64,000 nucleotides of DNA from Pomphorhynchus laevis. Its lineage: Eukaryota; Acanthocephala; Palaeacanthocephala; Echinorhynchida; Pomphorhynchidae. Shown in pieces: positions 42,141 to 54,300 of the stretch. The notes under the pieces are model-generated. The model saw only the letters and a program-made list of their open reading frames with translations. It searched no databases and had not been told where the DNA came from. The stretch spans positions 1 through 64,000 of the forward strand of contig WNNJ02000390.1 of the NCBI GenBank assembly GCA_012934845.2, read 5' to 3'. Both the position numbers and the translations under genes were made by a program. The stretch's first letter is position 1, and the number at the start of each line of letters is the position of its first letter.

Positions 42141-42390
42141 AGAACGACAAGACTATAAACTGTCTAAGGCTTAGCGAACACGGGCCTGAGCTGCTCATAT
42201 CCTGTGTTTTATGTTTTATTTCGTTTTTTCTAGACGCTTGATTATGACATTATTTTAATGTCGAAGATTAAAGCGCAAATTCAGTATTTTGCCAAAAAAG
42301 ACAAAAGTATTTGTTTTGCAATTAATACGCTTTCAATTTCGTAATAAAATATTTGAAACATTCAAGTCAACAATTGATATTGAATTTCAA
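42141..42390. other. Intergenic sequence downstream of the ZNHIT2-like gene
   Basis: A short stretch between the truncated LINE and the poly(A) signal of the minus-strand gene. No other feature seen. Confidence 0.4.
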
Positions 42391-42391
42391 C

Positions 42392-42397
42392 TTTATT
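42392..42397 (-). terminator. Poly(A) signal AATAAA (minus strand)
   Basis: AATAAA on the minus strand begins 27 bases after the stop codon of the open frame at 42972-42424. The close spacing supports that frame as a genuine terminal exon. Confidence 0.55.
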
Positions 42398-42423
42398 TTA
42401 TCATGTTCATATCGAGTTGATCA

Positions 42424-42922
42424 TCAAATTGCATCGTCAGCGAATCTAACGAGTATTTGTTTAGATCCACCTTGTTGATATGTATTAAGCTCCTTTATGA
42501 TATCATTAAGTTCCTCTTCACAATGAATCCTCGACATCAACCAGCTTCCAAAATACTTTACTTTTCGTTCAAAGTTTTTATCGAAAGTTGGGGCTGGAAA
42601 AGTTTTCCTCGAAAATGGATTAAACTGTATTTGCTTATCATCTCGAATTTGTTTTCTTGATTGTCGAATAATTAGAACTAAATCATTGAAGACTTGCACA
42701 GATTTGCTGATCGGTCTTAGCAGATGTTCTAGATCGGAATGAATTACGTTACGAATAACTGCGACGTTGTTAGCTAATAACATTAAAGATCCGTACATAT
42801 CCAAAATAACAGTAAAGCACGTTTCTAAATCTTGAACATGATTTAAATCAACTGACTGGATGAAATGTTCAAGCACTGATATGCTGTCGTATAGAAGCTC
42901 GCCATCATAAAGCGATTGCCTG
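42424..42922 (-). CDS. Probable terminal exon of the ZNHIT2-like gene
   Basis: The open frame 42972-42424 encodes a helical, charged protein end: SLYDGELLYDSISVLEHFI, VQDLETCFTVILDMYGSLML, RPISKSVQVFNDLVLIIRQS, KNFERKVKYFGSWLMSRI, ending RFADDAI. The order (helix, a long helical stretch, then RK.K.F..W followed by acidic helix) is what I remember of the C-terminal half of ZNHIT2 (KKCQFLLAW in human), but similarity is weak. Splice-acceptor-like AG ends occur at 42923 and 42920 (cattctag, agcag), both phase-compatible with a GTATGA donor at about 46270 in the upstream exon. Alternatively the ATG at 42972 or 42960 starts an independent small gene. The poly(A) signal 27 bases after the stop supports it being expressed. 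Confidence 0.4.
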
Positions 42923-43489
42923 CTAGAATGAAGGCGAAATTTTGCGATTTTTGCAGGCATTTCAAAACGCACGATGACAACATTTCAAAACATTAATGGA
43001 ACATTAATTTTACATAAAAGTTCTACTTTAATTTAAGTTATCGTTACAAACGTATCACATAATGCTGAACTAAGTAACTTCTGAAAATCTAAAATTGCGT
43101 ATTTTTAAGTCCATTCACAGAGAAACTCTGTGTCCGAAACTCGACAAAGACGTTACCACTACTTATTTGATGAAGTAAATTAAATTAAATTTATTTATTT
43201 TTCTTTTGTAACCTTTGATTTATTTCTATTTTCTGTAGCACCCAAGTTTCATTGCACTCTTGCAATTTCTGCAAGTGTGCATAGTTCAATACTCATGTAT
43301 CTTAACAAATTATGTTTTCATAACGTTTGTTATTTTGGTTCGTATGAACCAAAATAACATCTTAATAAATTGACCGAATAATTTAATTTTACCGATTCTT
43401 TTTTGGGGTATCAAATGCAAATTTTTTACAAATTGTAATCTAAATGGTGTGTATATTTGAAATGGTAGCTCCCTGAGCAGTAAATGATA

Positions 43490-43900
43490 AAATTTAAAAA
43501 AGTCACCATTCAAGTAACGATTGCCGGAATCCAATTTGCTGCTATAATTGATTCAGTAATCAGATAAGCTTACCGAGCCTACGTATTTTATACGATATAT
43601 AAATAAAGATAAATAATAAATAATTGTATAAGATTTTATACAATTTATATTTATATCAAGTTAAAATTTAAAATATAAATCAATTTTGATGAATTGAATA
43701 ATAAATAAAAGGCAATACATCATAATAAAGATTAGAAGTCACCATGAGGAATTGATATGTGATCAGGTTTCGGACCCTATTCCTCATTTGAGTAATTTGT
43801 AACGCTTTTACATAACATTCTAATTAGAAAATATTTCTTATACAACATGATATTATTTTTTATAAAGATAAATAATAAATAATTATATAAGATTTTATAT
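43490..43900 (+). repeat. Interspersed repeat family R copy, near-identical to 27473-27885
   Basis: See 27473-27885 for shared motifs. The two copies differ by single bases and a short insertion (atattatttttta versus atattttttata). The next 60 bases (tatcagaatacggagtatcg, gaggaactgctatgttatca) carry a second, partial 3' end of the family. Confidence 0.75.
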
Positions 43901-45284
43901 CAGAATACGGAGTATCGGTCATTAGGAGGAACTGCTATGTTATCAGGTGTTTTGAACCCTAGTCATCGATAAGGTTCAAAACATTGCAGCGGGTCAAATC
44001 CATGTTAATAACGTATATCCTCTGATGAAATTTGATTATCCAGTATTTTATTCTAGTACAAAACATATTGTTTATTATCAATCTATAAAAAATTGTCGCT
44101 TAATAGTTTAAATTTATTTTTAATAATATGTTTGCTGATTTATACTTCTCCCTAATGAGAAAAAGGAAAACAATAATCAAACTATTCGGTGTCTTGGAAA
44201 TTCGTCAAGATATTCGGTTTCTGTGTAAATTAATATCAAAGTTAATTTTACCGATTTATCAAGAGCAAACTCCACAATTACTTCGTTCATCTTACTAATT
44301 AACTTTTTTATTGGTAATTTTCCAGACTAGGACTAACATCCAATGAATAGGACTAACATAGGACTAACAACCAATGAATCTTGTGTTTGTTACTTATAAT
44401 AGGCCGTATACAAAACAGTATGTATAGGATCAAATTAAATTTATATCGCTATTTTAATGTAGCTGTATATATAGAGCACCGTTAAACTAAGAAACATTGT
44501 ATTCAAGCTTTGCAACTGAGGCATCTTCGATAAATGCTATTTTCTTTTCAACCACTTAATCATGGATATCGTGGAGATTGAAAAGCACAATATGTCGGAA
44601 TAGACTATACACCTTTGTCCAAATCAAGGCAAGGCTTTACTATGTACTCAAAAAGGCCATCAATGAGTTTGCTTGTGGCATATCAAAAGTAATACAATTG
44701 TATACCAGCTGTACGAATTCGCTTAAACTAAGAAACTTAGTGCATTCCACAAGCAATATCAGAACCGAGGGTAGAATAGTGACTATAGGATACACTTGAA
44801 ACCACGGTATTGCACTCTTATAAAATAACGAAATGAATAAGTTAAAATATCTTGTGTTTGCTAGACGGAAGAAATAATTTATTTAGTTATATGTCGAGTG
44901 TAAATCAGACCGCAGTCAGTTCGTGGATAAGCTATCCGATATTATGAAATCCCCTTATCACAAATTATGAGATTTTATAATCTATTAATAAGACTGGAAG
45001 ACGCTGCATCTAAGGAAAATGTAACATAATTTGTTACAATCTCACATTTTCCGCCAAACATACCATCTCTTGAATGAATACAGGAGCTCTAGATATGGGT
45101 TCCAGCTGAGCAAAGATAGCGCGAGCCTTCTCACCTTAACTTATTTGTTGTAATATTCATATCAATTTGTTTGTTTTTGTCTAAAAAGATTGACTTGCTG
45201 AATGAGCTCATTATAGTGAATGAAACATTCGACAAATAAAAAATCGAATTTTGGACTTTAATTTTGGATTGCTGGTCATTTAAG

Positions 45285-45460
45285 CTAATCAGATGACTGA
45301 GTCTATGTATTTTATACTATATCTAAATCAAAAATAAAGATAAATAATAAATAATTATAAAATATGTTATACAATTTATATTTATATCAAGTTAAAATTG
45401 AAAAATTGAAATTTGGAAATAAAGTCAATTTTTACGAATTGAAATTAGAAATTTAAATGA
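45285..45460 (+). repeat. Interspersed repeat family R, partial copy
   Basis: Begins cagatgactgagtctatgta and continues ttttatactatatctaaatc, ataaataattataaaatatg and tttatatcaagttaaaattg before diverging. Confidence 0.55.
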
Positions 45461-45828
45461 AAAATTTGTTATTTTTAAATTATATTTTTTAGTTACTTAA
45501 AGTTAACTTTATTTTTAATTAAAATTATTGTTTTTATTAACACAAATGCTCTTTTCTACACAAAGAGCATTTGTGTAGAGTTTCTTACTTTCTACACAAA
45601 AAGCCCTACAACGTTTTATTTTCATTGAAATGCAAATAAGTGCAAAAACTTCTTAGTATGTATGCAAACATAATGTAAATGAATTTGAATTCGCGAAATA
45701 AAACTACTTTTGTATACTCAATTATTGTTGATTTAGTTTATATTACAAAACGGCTTCCTAATTCAACAGAGTTATAACATACTTTTGTAAGCGTACCAAA
45801 GCTCAAATGCTATTTATTCAGCAATATC

Positions 45829-45998
45829 AAGGTGCCAACTAAATTCAATTGCTCAAAAGTATTTAATTATGTAATATTTCATTAATTGATCTGGAAGAAT
45901 CTCACATCATTAGGGGCGCTAATTAAATTCAATTGCTTAAAAATATTTAATTATGTAATATTTCATTAATTGATTTGGAAGAATCTCACATCATTTAG
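45829..45998 (+). repeat. 83-86-bp tandem duplication
   Basis: Two consecutive copies of a unit containing aaattcaattgctcaaaagt, ttaattatgtaatatttcat and ggaagaatctcacatcatt, differing by a handful of substitutions. Confidence 0.85.
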
Positions 45999-46207
45999 GC
46001 TGCAAAATATGTTAACTATAATTTGTATATGATCTGATTTGTTATAATTTTACAAGTTATGTTATAATTTGTAAAATATATGAAAGATATATTTCTTATA
46101 TAAAGATAGAGTTTTTTATAACATATTAATTAAAAAGTATATTGTAATTACTTGCTTACTCTCTTAATTTTAAGGAGTGATTTTATCTCATGTTTAAATC
46201 TCTCTCA

Positions 46208-46837
46208 TTAATTCCTACAATATGTATATTTGCATATTAATTCCACTAATTCACACAGGCAATCATACTTTCTCCAGACAGCGCAATAACATGCTATAAG
46301 TGCAAGGAATTGATACTTGACAGATACGTGTGGGGTTCGCTTACTTATTTTAGATAATAAAGGAAATTCAATCTTTGTTGTACTGTTATTTTTGTGGGTA
46401 AATGGATCTAACCACCAAGGCTTGGAAACTCCAGGAAGACATTGTCCGATTGTCTCATCAAGGATGTGTTTATCAATTTCTAAACGTAAATGTTCATCAT
46501 CAACATTTAAATTGATAGGCAATTGATTCTCGCTAATGGAGTCGTCTTCAGAACAATCATCGGAACTATCTTGGATAAAATTCATCGTTGATTGTTCGTC
46601 CAGTTTCTTCACCCGATCAAGTATTTCATGCATCTTTTTAGAATCGTTGCCCCGATCTCCAGATTTCATGTATTCAACGCATTGCTGTTTAAAAAATAAT
46701 TCGCTGCATTGTAGATGCTCATTAGATCGAAAACAATTAGTTCCACAATAGAAAAGGTTGCACTTTGGACACTGGTAAATACCGGATCTAATGCTACAAA
46801 AGAAGCACTGGCGATTGAGTGACTGCTGGTCAAGCAT
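46208..46837 (-). CDS. ZNHIT2: Zinc finger HIT domain protein, ZNHIT2-like (N-terminal exon)
   Basis: Open frame starting at the ATG 46837. Residues about 10-50 form a HIT-type zinc finger: QCFFC, YQCPKCNLFYC, then TNCFRSNEHLQC, i.e. C..C, C..C, C...C, H...C. The family binds R2TP/RUVBL complexes and helps assemble snoRNPs, U5 snRNP and other machines; the finger is the interaction module. An acidic linker (DSSDDCSEDDSISEN) follows, then CLPGVSKPWWLDPF, similar to the PWW-containing motif of ZNHIT2, and a helical region (YQFLALIACYCAVWRKYD). The frame stops at 46208; the human protein is about twice as long, so an exon downstream is expected (candidate at 42424-42922). The ATG sits immediately after an acceptor-like CTCTAG, 102 bases from the dynamin stop, suggesting an operon partner. 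Confidence 0.7.
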   Translation of the reverse strand: MLDQQSLNRQCFFCSIRSGIYQCPKCNLFYCGTNCFRSNEHLQCSELFFKQQCVEYMKSGDRGNDSKKMHEILDRVKKLDEQSTMNFIQDSSDDCSEDDSISENQLPINLNVDDEHLRLEIDKHILDETIGQCLPGVSKPWWLDPFTHKNNSTTKIEFPLLSKISKRTPHVSVKYQFLALIACYCAVWRKYDCLCELVELICKYTYCRN

Positions 46838-46939
46838 CTAGAGAGATTTTGAAAGAAAAATCAAAATTTAATAGTACTAGAAAGTATGACAAAACATTTA
46901 TAAAAAGAAAGCGGTAAAAAGTTATATGTCCGCGTATAA
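46838..46939 (-). promoter_or_regulatory. Intercistronic region between dynamin and ZNHIT2-like gene (operon-like)
   Basis: Only 102 bases separate the dynamin stop (46942-46940) from the next ATG (46837) on the same strand. In this space lie ATTAAA (minus strand, 46872-46867), about 70 bases after the stop, and then a pyrimidine-rich acceptor-like sequence (tttttctttcaaaatctcta ending in AG) touching the ATG. This order, poly(A) signal, about 30 bases, acceptor, start codon, is the layout of nematode operons resolved by SL2-type trans-splicing. Confidence 0.55.
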
Positions 46940-48330
46940 TCATGGGCGTTCTGGTAGTGGTGGAGGTTTGTCATTGGAATGATCAGGCATCGGATGTCCT
47001 GTACTTCTCCTAAACATTGCAAACATTGCAGGTATTGAGTATAAATTTGTAATGAAGGAACAAAAAGCAGCAAATTATAACTAGCGAACATTAGTAACAA
47101 ATAGAACTTTACTTGAAAGACAGACTATATAATCCGGTACCTTTAAAAAGTACCGATTCGCAAACCAAATGCTGAAATACCTCAAACTTTTAAATGAGGA
47201 CGACGCTGCGAAAATAATGCCACCACATATTTCACAAATGTTTTTCAAAATGCTTTTAGTCTTCAATATAAAAGTTTAAGCTAAATAACAGGTAATTTAT
47301 TTATTTTACAGGTAATTTATGTGCGTGGTGATTAAAGACAAGTCGGTCATTAATTGAGCAACCCAGTGATCGGCTATATGTTCGATATACTTTGATATCA
47401 AAAGTAATTTAAGATGTTCTATCTTAATTTAGAGCAAACATGGGGAATTTCGGCCTCTAGGATCATCAACTTCGGCCTGCTGTATCAGTTATAAACAAAT
47501 CTTTATTTATATCATAAATTAAGATTTAATTCACCATCATGGTAAATAGATATATTATTCATCTTACAATGTATCTATGCTAGCTAGTAATTTAAATTAA
47601 ACAAAAGGTTAAAAACATTATAAAAATAGCTACTCGATTTACTACGGGCTTATTGCAGTCGGCATCCACACATGAATGAATTAACACTGTTGGTGTAAGT
47701 AAATCACATTTATTGAAGTTCATAAATATATATAAGTAAAAAATCTTTAATAATCAACGAATTGAGCATATGTTATTCGCGGCTCAATCGACATTTAACT
47801 TTACTTATTTCAGAGTCGAATTTCAGCTGCGATACGGATGAAAGTGCACTTTGGGCCAGATTCGGCTCGCGGGCCGATTTTTATATAATTTAGATAAATG
47901 ATTCAGATAAATAGAGAGAAGTGAGAGTAGAAACGGTAACGTTCATTAACAAAGATTCAAAACTTCAAACTTGTGAGAAACGATTAAAAATGAGCAACAG
48001 CAGCCTGGGTAGCAATGCCATACCAGCGTTTTATCCATAAAGAGTTAGAAATCTCCTCGTTGAAGTCTAATGGGAAAACGATAAAGATGTGAAACATCGA
48101 ATCAATTAAAATTTAATATTATAAAATTTTCTTTTTGTACACTTAGACTGCATTGCATATCTAATCAGTCAGATAAAAATCAGTATTTGTTCCAATCTAG
48201 TGATTATTTAAAAACCTGACTTTAACATAATTGCAAAACTTGATTATAATTTCGATTGTTCGTATGGAATATTTTGAATAATCGAAATTTGCACCTAATT
48301 TAAATTAAGTAACTGTGTATATTTTTAAAT

Positions 48331-48373
<43 letters not shown>

Positions 48374-51300
48374 CGTAGCAATTAAAGATTTAATTTGAGG
48401 CAAACATGAACGGGTTAGTGGAATTCTTTGGGCTTTAAATGATCAGATTAGCAAGCAAGTATATAAAGATGTGATTATTTTTAATAAACAAATATTAAGT
48501 TCGCATATCAACTTTGTTAATATTTTTAAAAGCTTTTATTTTTATTAAGGAAATCATACGACAACCATAGCGGCCGCTAAGCTTTGTACTTTGCAAGTAA
48601 GCAAGCATTCATTTTATCTGCTGCCTGTATCTTTAGTATTGATTTGCAGAAATTGATGAACATTATTTTAATTTATATCTCTTATGAATTGATTGTGTTT
48701 TATGCAATTCCACTTTGAAACTATCCAAATTTGCTAGATACATTTTGCCATTAGTTTTTTAGGTGTACAGGAGGTATTATCAAACTTTATAAATGGTATT
48801 GTATATTAAAATTTCACAGCAGTAAATTTACTTACGAAGGAGTTAATGGCGGAGGAAGCTTTGTACCGGGATTCTTACGGGGTGTGGCAGGAGGCAACAT
48901 TGGAGCAGGTCGAAGGTTACTGGTCAGCATAGTGTTATTTGTCAGGGAAGGCTGACGCTTATCGTCCGATCTAGAATAATGCAGGTTTTAAATTACAAAA
49001 GCTAACATTGACTCAAAGTTATTTTGTTTTTAATTCTAAAAACCGTAACGGTGGCTATCATATGCTGTACTGATACGACATGTCAATTAAAATGAAAAAA
49101 TGTTTGCATTCATATAAGCGATAACAGCAATGAATCGCAAAAATTATTTTAAAGTGGATTTTAAAATTTCACAAATACACAAATTTGTGTATTTATGTAT
49201 AGATATATACATATAACTATATTGATGTATATATAACTATATATATGTATATATACGTATCTTATATAAAAACATACATATATATCTGAATATATTAAAC
49301 TGTATTATACAGATATATCGTTGTATTAGAAAATAATTGATTTACATTCCAATCTTTTATTATGTATTTTTCAAAACTGAATTAAAAAAAACAACAGTGT
49401 TTTCAAAAAAACTGGTTTTTAAAACTGGCATTGTTCTATAATGCGTGCTTAGTCATCCTTTACAATCTTTATTTAATGTAATAATTACATGTAACTATTA
49501 TAATGAAACTATATACATTATATAATGTAATTTCAAACTTGATGATGTTATTTAATTAAAAACATAAATTAGTTTTAAATTTAAAACTTCTCACTAAAAA
49601 ACTTACACTCAGCAACTATTATTTAAAAATATAAAGTTTTTTAAAAACCAAAAGCAGTTAATACTTGAGCTATCCAATGTTTTAATTTAATATCATTTCA
49701 AGAAACGTTTTCCTTGTGACATCGATTTTTGCTTAAATTCAAATTAAAATAATTTTATTAACAAAAAATAAAATTTCGATAAAAATATTTCTTCCTACTC
49801 AAACGCAACTACAAATTCACACTTAAAGAGAACACATGCGTTTAATCTTACTTTAAAAATGGACGCATTACTGTTCATATTGACAAAAATATGACGTCAC
49901 CAATTTGTTTCTTAAAAATAGTATTTTTTGGTATTAAATTAATTTTCACAAGACTGATTTTTATACAGTCGATGCTTTATGTAAAACAGTATAAGATTAA
50001 CAAAAATTAAAAAGGTAGGATGCTCTAAAGGAAATATAGTCCGAATAATGAATTTTATCAATACAGCTAGCTGTTATTTAAACTCTTATTGAATTATAAT
50101 TCTACATATTTAATAATTTGAAAATTTTTATTAGAATTTTATGTTATTTTGAAAAATTACTTAGAGATATAACCTTTAATCAGCATATGAAACAAAAATG
50201 CTTGAACACGTGGAATCTAGGTATTAATGATATGCATCAATATAAAAATTGCATATAAAGGATCATATTGACAAAAGTATCATACAAAATATCATATTGA
50301 CAAACATATGACGTCACAAATTTTTTGTAATAAGTAGTATTTTAATTTAAATAGTATTTTAGTTATTTAAATAATTTTTAAAAATCTTATTTTTTAAAAG
50401 ACTATTTTTAAAAAGAATTATATTTTTCAAAATTTACGATTTAATTGGTAAACGACAAAAGTAAAAATTTCTTACTCCACATGTAGCCAGTCCATATTAA
50501 CCGGAGGAGGCGCAGCCGAACCAGAAGTATTAGTAGAAATATCAGAAATAATACTGAGTGCTTCTTTTGTAGCGTTGTACAACTTAATCATCTGATTTCG
50601 CTTTTCTACTTCTTCGGGATTTTCTACCATCAGAGATTTCTGTGAAAACAAAATCATCATTAAATCGACAATTGATTTCGTCAATTACAATCGATAAAAT
50701 ATAAAACGTAAATGATTATTAAAAATAGTGATAATATTGTCAATATTATCAAAACGCAAACAAATGATTCGAAGGATCGACGTTTCGTAAATAATTTGAA
50801 ATCTCAATTATTTTTAAAAGTATTTTTGATTATATAGAAATTGTATGCAAAATTATATGTTTGTATCTGCATTTGGAAAGTGCAAAGTGGCAGCACTTCT
50901 TCAAACTGAGGCCATGATGGATAAAAGATTGTTTTTACATGTCACACACAAACCCAAAGGGTACTAACAAGTTAGAATCTGGCAAGTTAGAAACTGTTGG
51001 GATCGTGTCATTCAAGTAGTTGTGTTTCCACAGTTGGAAGAATGATGCATCTCTTTTTAAATTTAAAAAGGAACGAAATTTCAGGATGTTCCAAAGAGCA
51101 GCAGTTCTTCACATTGTTTTCCACAAAAGCGAATTTTAGCTGAATTATAAATTGTTTTCTATCTTTTTATTTTTTCTACGTAATGTTTCTATTTTTAAAT
51201 TTTAATTCGTAAATAAAAGTTATTTTGTTTTTTTATAAACATAAATGATAAGAAATCTTTATTCGTAACTTTACTTAAAATATTTAAATAATTGTGATCG

Positions 51301-54300
51301 AAATGTTCTCTTTGATACTGCCGGTTTAGCACCTAAACGAATACGCATTTTCAACGGTTCAGTATCCATTGAGGATATGCTATAGTTTTGATTTTCGCGG
51401 ATTGATTTCGTAATTTCTCTATTGCTGTTCAGTGTCGAAATATCGACGATGTCTTCGTCAGCGGTGGCTTCGTCATCACCCAAAATGTTGACGGACAGTC
51501 CTCGATCAAATGAATTTAGGAAAAAAATGATTTTTTAATTAACTAATCAAGTTGATTAGTTAATTGATGTTCCCTTTTCTCTAGTTAAATTATTATATAA
51601 TGACATAATTTAATATTATGTCTGTTATTTAATATAACATATTATATACTTTGAAGGAGCAATTGCGGGAGCGATCGAAATATTTTTATTTTTTGGAATA
51701 AAACTATTTTCTCGCGCTTTCCTCGTTTATATAAATTAATAAATTTTCAAATGAAAAGGATAATTAACTGACAATATAATTAATATATTTAGTAAAAAAG
51801 GTTTTACTGTATTAATAAAAAATTAATACAATTAAGTTAAACATACCGTATCTATGCTATACAAATGTGCTAGTACCTCCTGGGCCATGTATTCCTTTAC
51901 CTAAAAGTAAAGTAAAATAGGAATATACTACAATACATTAAAAAGCATACATCGAGGATGAGACCGTGCATAATTATTTTTGGAACAATATCGCGAGTAG
52001 TTCTATTGATTATACTCATGTAGGATTCAACAAGATTACGAATCGTTTCAATTTGCCTATCGAGAAACGGGTCGATGAAGCTCGAATCCCCCTATAATAA
52101 AATAAAACATTTAATTATAATATATTGATTGTATATCATTCAATAGCAAAAATAATGATATCAATTTTACTAACAAAAATAAATTAATTAGATTATCAAA
52201 TTATACCTTAAGAATTAAAAATTGGAATAATATTTATATAATTATGAATTTATATTTTATATTTTAAAATGTGATTTTCAATTATAGATTACACAAGTGT
52301 TAAATTCAAAGAATGTATTTTTTATAAACGTTTTTAAGTAAATACTTCTAGATGAATTTAATTACAAATTATCATCAAATATCTTTCTTTATTCATAAAT
52401 CATAATATGAAAGTGTATGATGACATTGTGAATGTTATTTATGAATGCGGCATATGCTTTCCGATTCAACGATTAAAAATTAAAGTCATCATGACTCATT
52501 TTTACTGAATATGACTTTACTTGGATGGTGAATCCGACCGATATCAGATTATAAACGAGCAATATCGCACCACATATTACAACGTGCAAAGACGTCTTGC
52601 AAAAGACGGTTAGTTTCAGCACCAGTTGTGCATCCTAGTACGTATTTTTAATGATACGTCTTAAGCCATCAGGTTCTCAAGTATATGACATCAATAAAGT
52701 GTGGACAGTGGAATGAAAGGAGCTAACTGTAACGACTGGAACGGTATCGCAGATTCGGAAAAAGGTAGTGGCGCATGAGTTAACGTTACGTTCTGGGTGC
52801 ACCATTGATAGCTTTTCTGTCCAGGTTTCATCGAATAATAGAAAAGTTGTGTCGCTTCTTTGCGTCGGAACTGCGTATCGGATTGTGTCGTCTTATATTT
52901 CCTCATCCACCTTACGACGAAGATAGTCTTCTACCTCATCTCCTGTGGGATTAGCTCTCGGTTGTCAGGCAAAAGGTAAATAAATAATTGAGCTGTAACT
53001 AGAACACACTTCCTGAAGCGTATTCGTTAGACTCTGGCATGATATGACCATCTTTTGCGGTACTCAAAGTTCGATCTTGAGGAAAGACAGCATACTCCAC
53101 CACACTGACTTGTTTTATGGATGACATAATTGCGAAAGCATACAGTACAGCGAGCTCTTTCTCGCGTCGTTCTTGTTGTCTCGATCATAGTTTTCGTTAC
53201 ATTATACAAACGTTTATTCGAGTATGATTCGTTTTAGTGACCCCGGTGATGCAGTTGCATCAGCCATTGTGTGTTTAAGCTTTTTTAATTTCTGTTTGTA
53301 ATAACTTATAGTTTTAAACGAAAAATCTCTAGCTAATTAATATTAAATATTCAATATTAGTATTTCCTTTTTTCACTGCGTTGTTACACCCGACATTAAA
53401 TACAATGACTCATCCCCATGCAATCATCTTTATATGATATTTTGGTATTGATGCAAATTATTAGCTGCTGATCTAATACCTAGATTCCACGTGTTCAAGC
53501 ATTTTTGTTTCATATGCTGATTAAAGGTTATATCTCTAAGTAATTTTTCAAAATAACATGAAATTCTAATAAAAATTTTCAAATTATTAAATATGTAGAA
53601 TTATAATTCAATAAGAGTTTAAATAACAGCTAGCTGTATTGATAAAATTCATTATTCGGACTATATTTCCTTTAGAGCATCCTACCTTTTTAATTTTTGT
53701 TAATCTTATACTGTTTTACATAAAGCATCGACTGTATAAAAATCAGTCTTGTGAAAATTAATTTAATACCAAAAAAATACTATTTTTAACAAAAAAAATT
53801 GGTGACGTCATATTTTTGTCAATATGAACAGTAATGCGTCCATTTTTAAAGTAAGATTAAACGCATGTGTTCTCTTTAAGTGTGAATTTGTAGTTGCGTT
53901 TGAGTAGGAAGAAATATTTTTATCAAAATTTTATTTTTTGTTAATAAAATTATTTTAATTTGAATTTAAGCAAAAATCGATGTCACAAGGAAAACGTTTC
54001 TTTACATTTTTGTATTCCTTAGCTACTTTCTGAAATGATCGTATCATCATTAAAGCTAATATAAATCGCCTCCATTATTTTCCTTTTGAAGTTATTATGG
54101 GAATGTATCCAGAATATGATTGTTTTTATGATATGTTGTGGCATTGCATAGTTTAATTTATATTTAGATTTCTTTACAGTGTAATAGACTACAGCGGGAT
54201 CATTGAATGATCATGAACATTTATTATGTTTCTTTCTATTGCATTAGAAAGAAACAAAATAAACATTTTCGGCTTTGAGAAGCCTCATCAGTTGCAGCAA

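Larger units (their letters stand above)
42973..46207. other. Non-coding stretch, probable intron with interspersed repeats
   Basis: Holds the family-R copies at 43490-43900 and 45285-45460, an 83-bp tandem duplication at 45829-45998, a hairpin at 45541-45578 (cacaaatgctctt and its complement), and otherwise AT-rich sequence. The short plus-strand frame at 44578-44799 resembles nothing known to me. If the two ZNHIT2-like exons belong together this is their intron. Confidence 0.45.

Noticed and set aside
44578-44799. Plus-strand 73-codon frame as a gene
   Set aside because: No recognisable motif, no ATG context or poly(A) signal, and it lies in repeat-rich non-coding sequence.
47081-47266. 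Minus-strand frame with ICEICGG as a zinc-finger exon
   Set aside because: It lies in the last dynamin intron, has only one CxxC pair and no splice context; chance open frame.
50474-50476. TAA directly after LHVE as the dynamin stop codon
   Set aside because: The same bases form a GTAAGA donor, and the next exon (48970-48836) joins in phase to a proline-rich tail ending in a stop and poly(A)-like signal. An intron-retained short isoform remains possible.
52691-53209. piggyBac transposase gene
   Set aside because: Only a loose Cys pattern in a 60-codon frame; no DDD core, no TTAA-flanked terminal repeats. Kept only as a weak relic.
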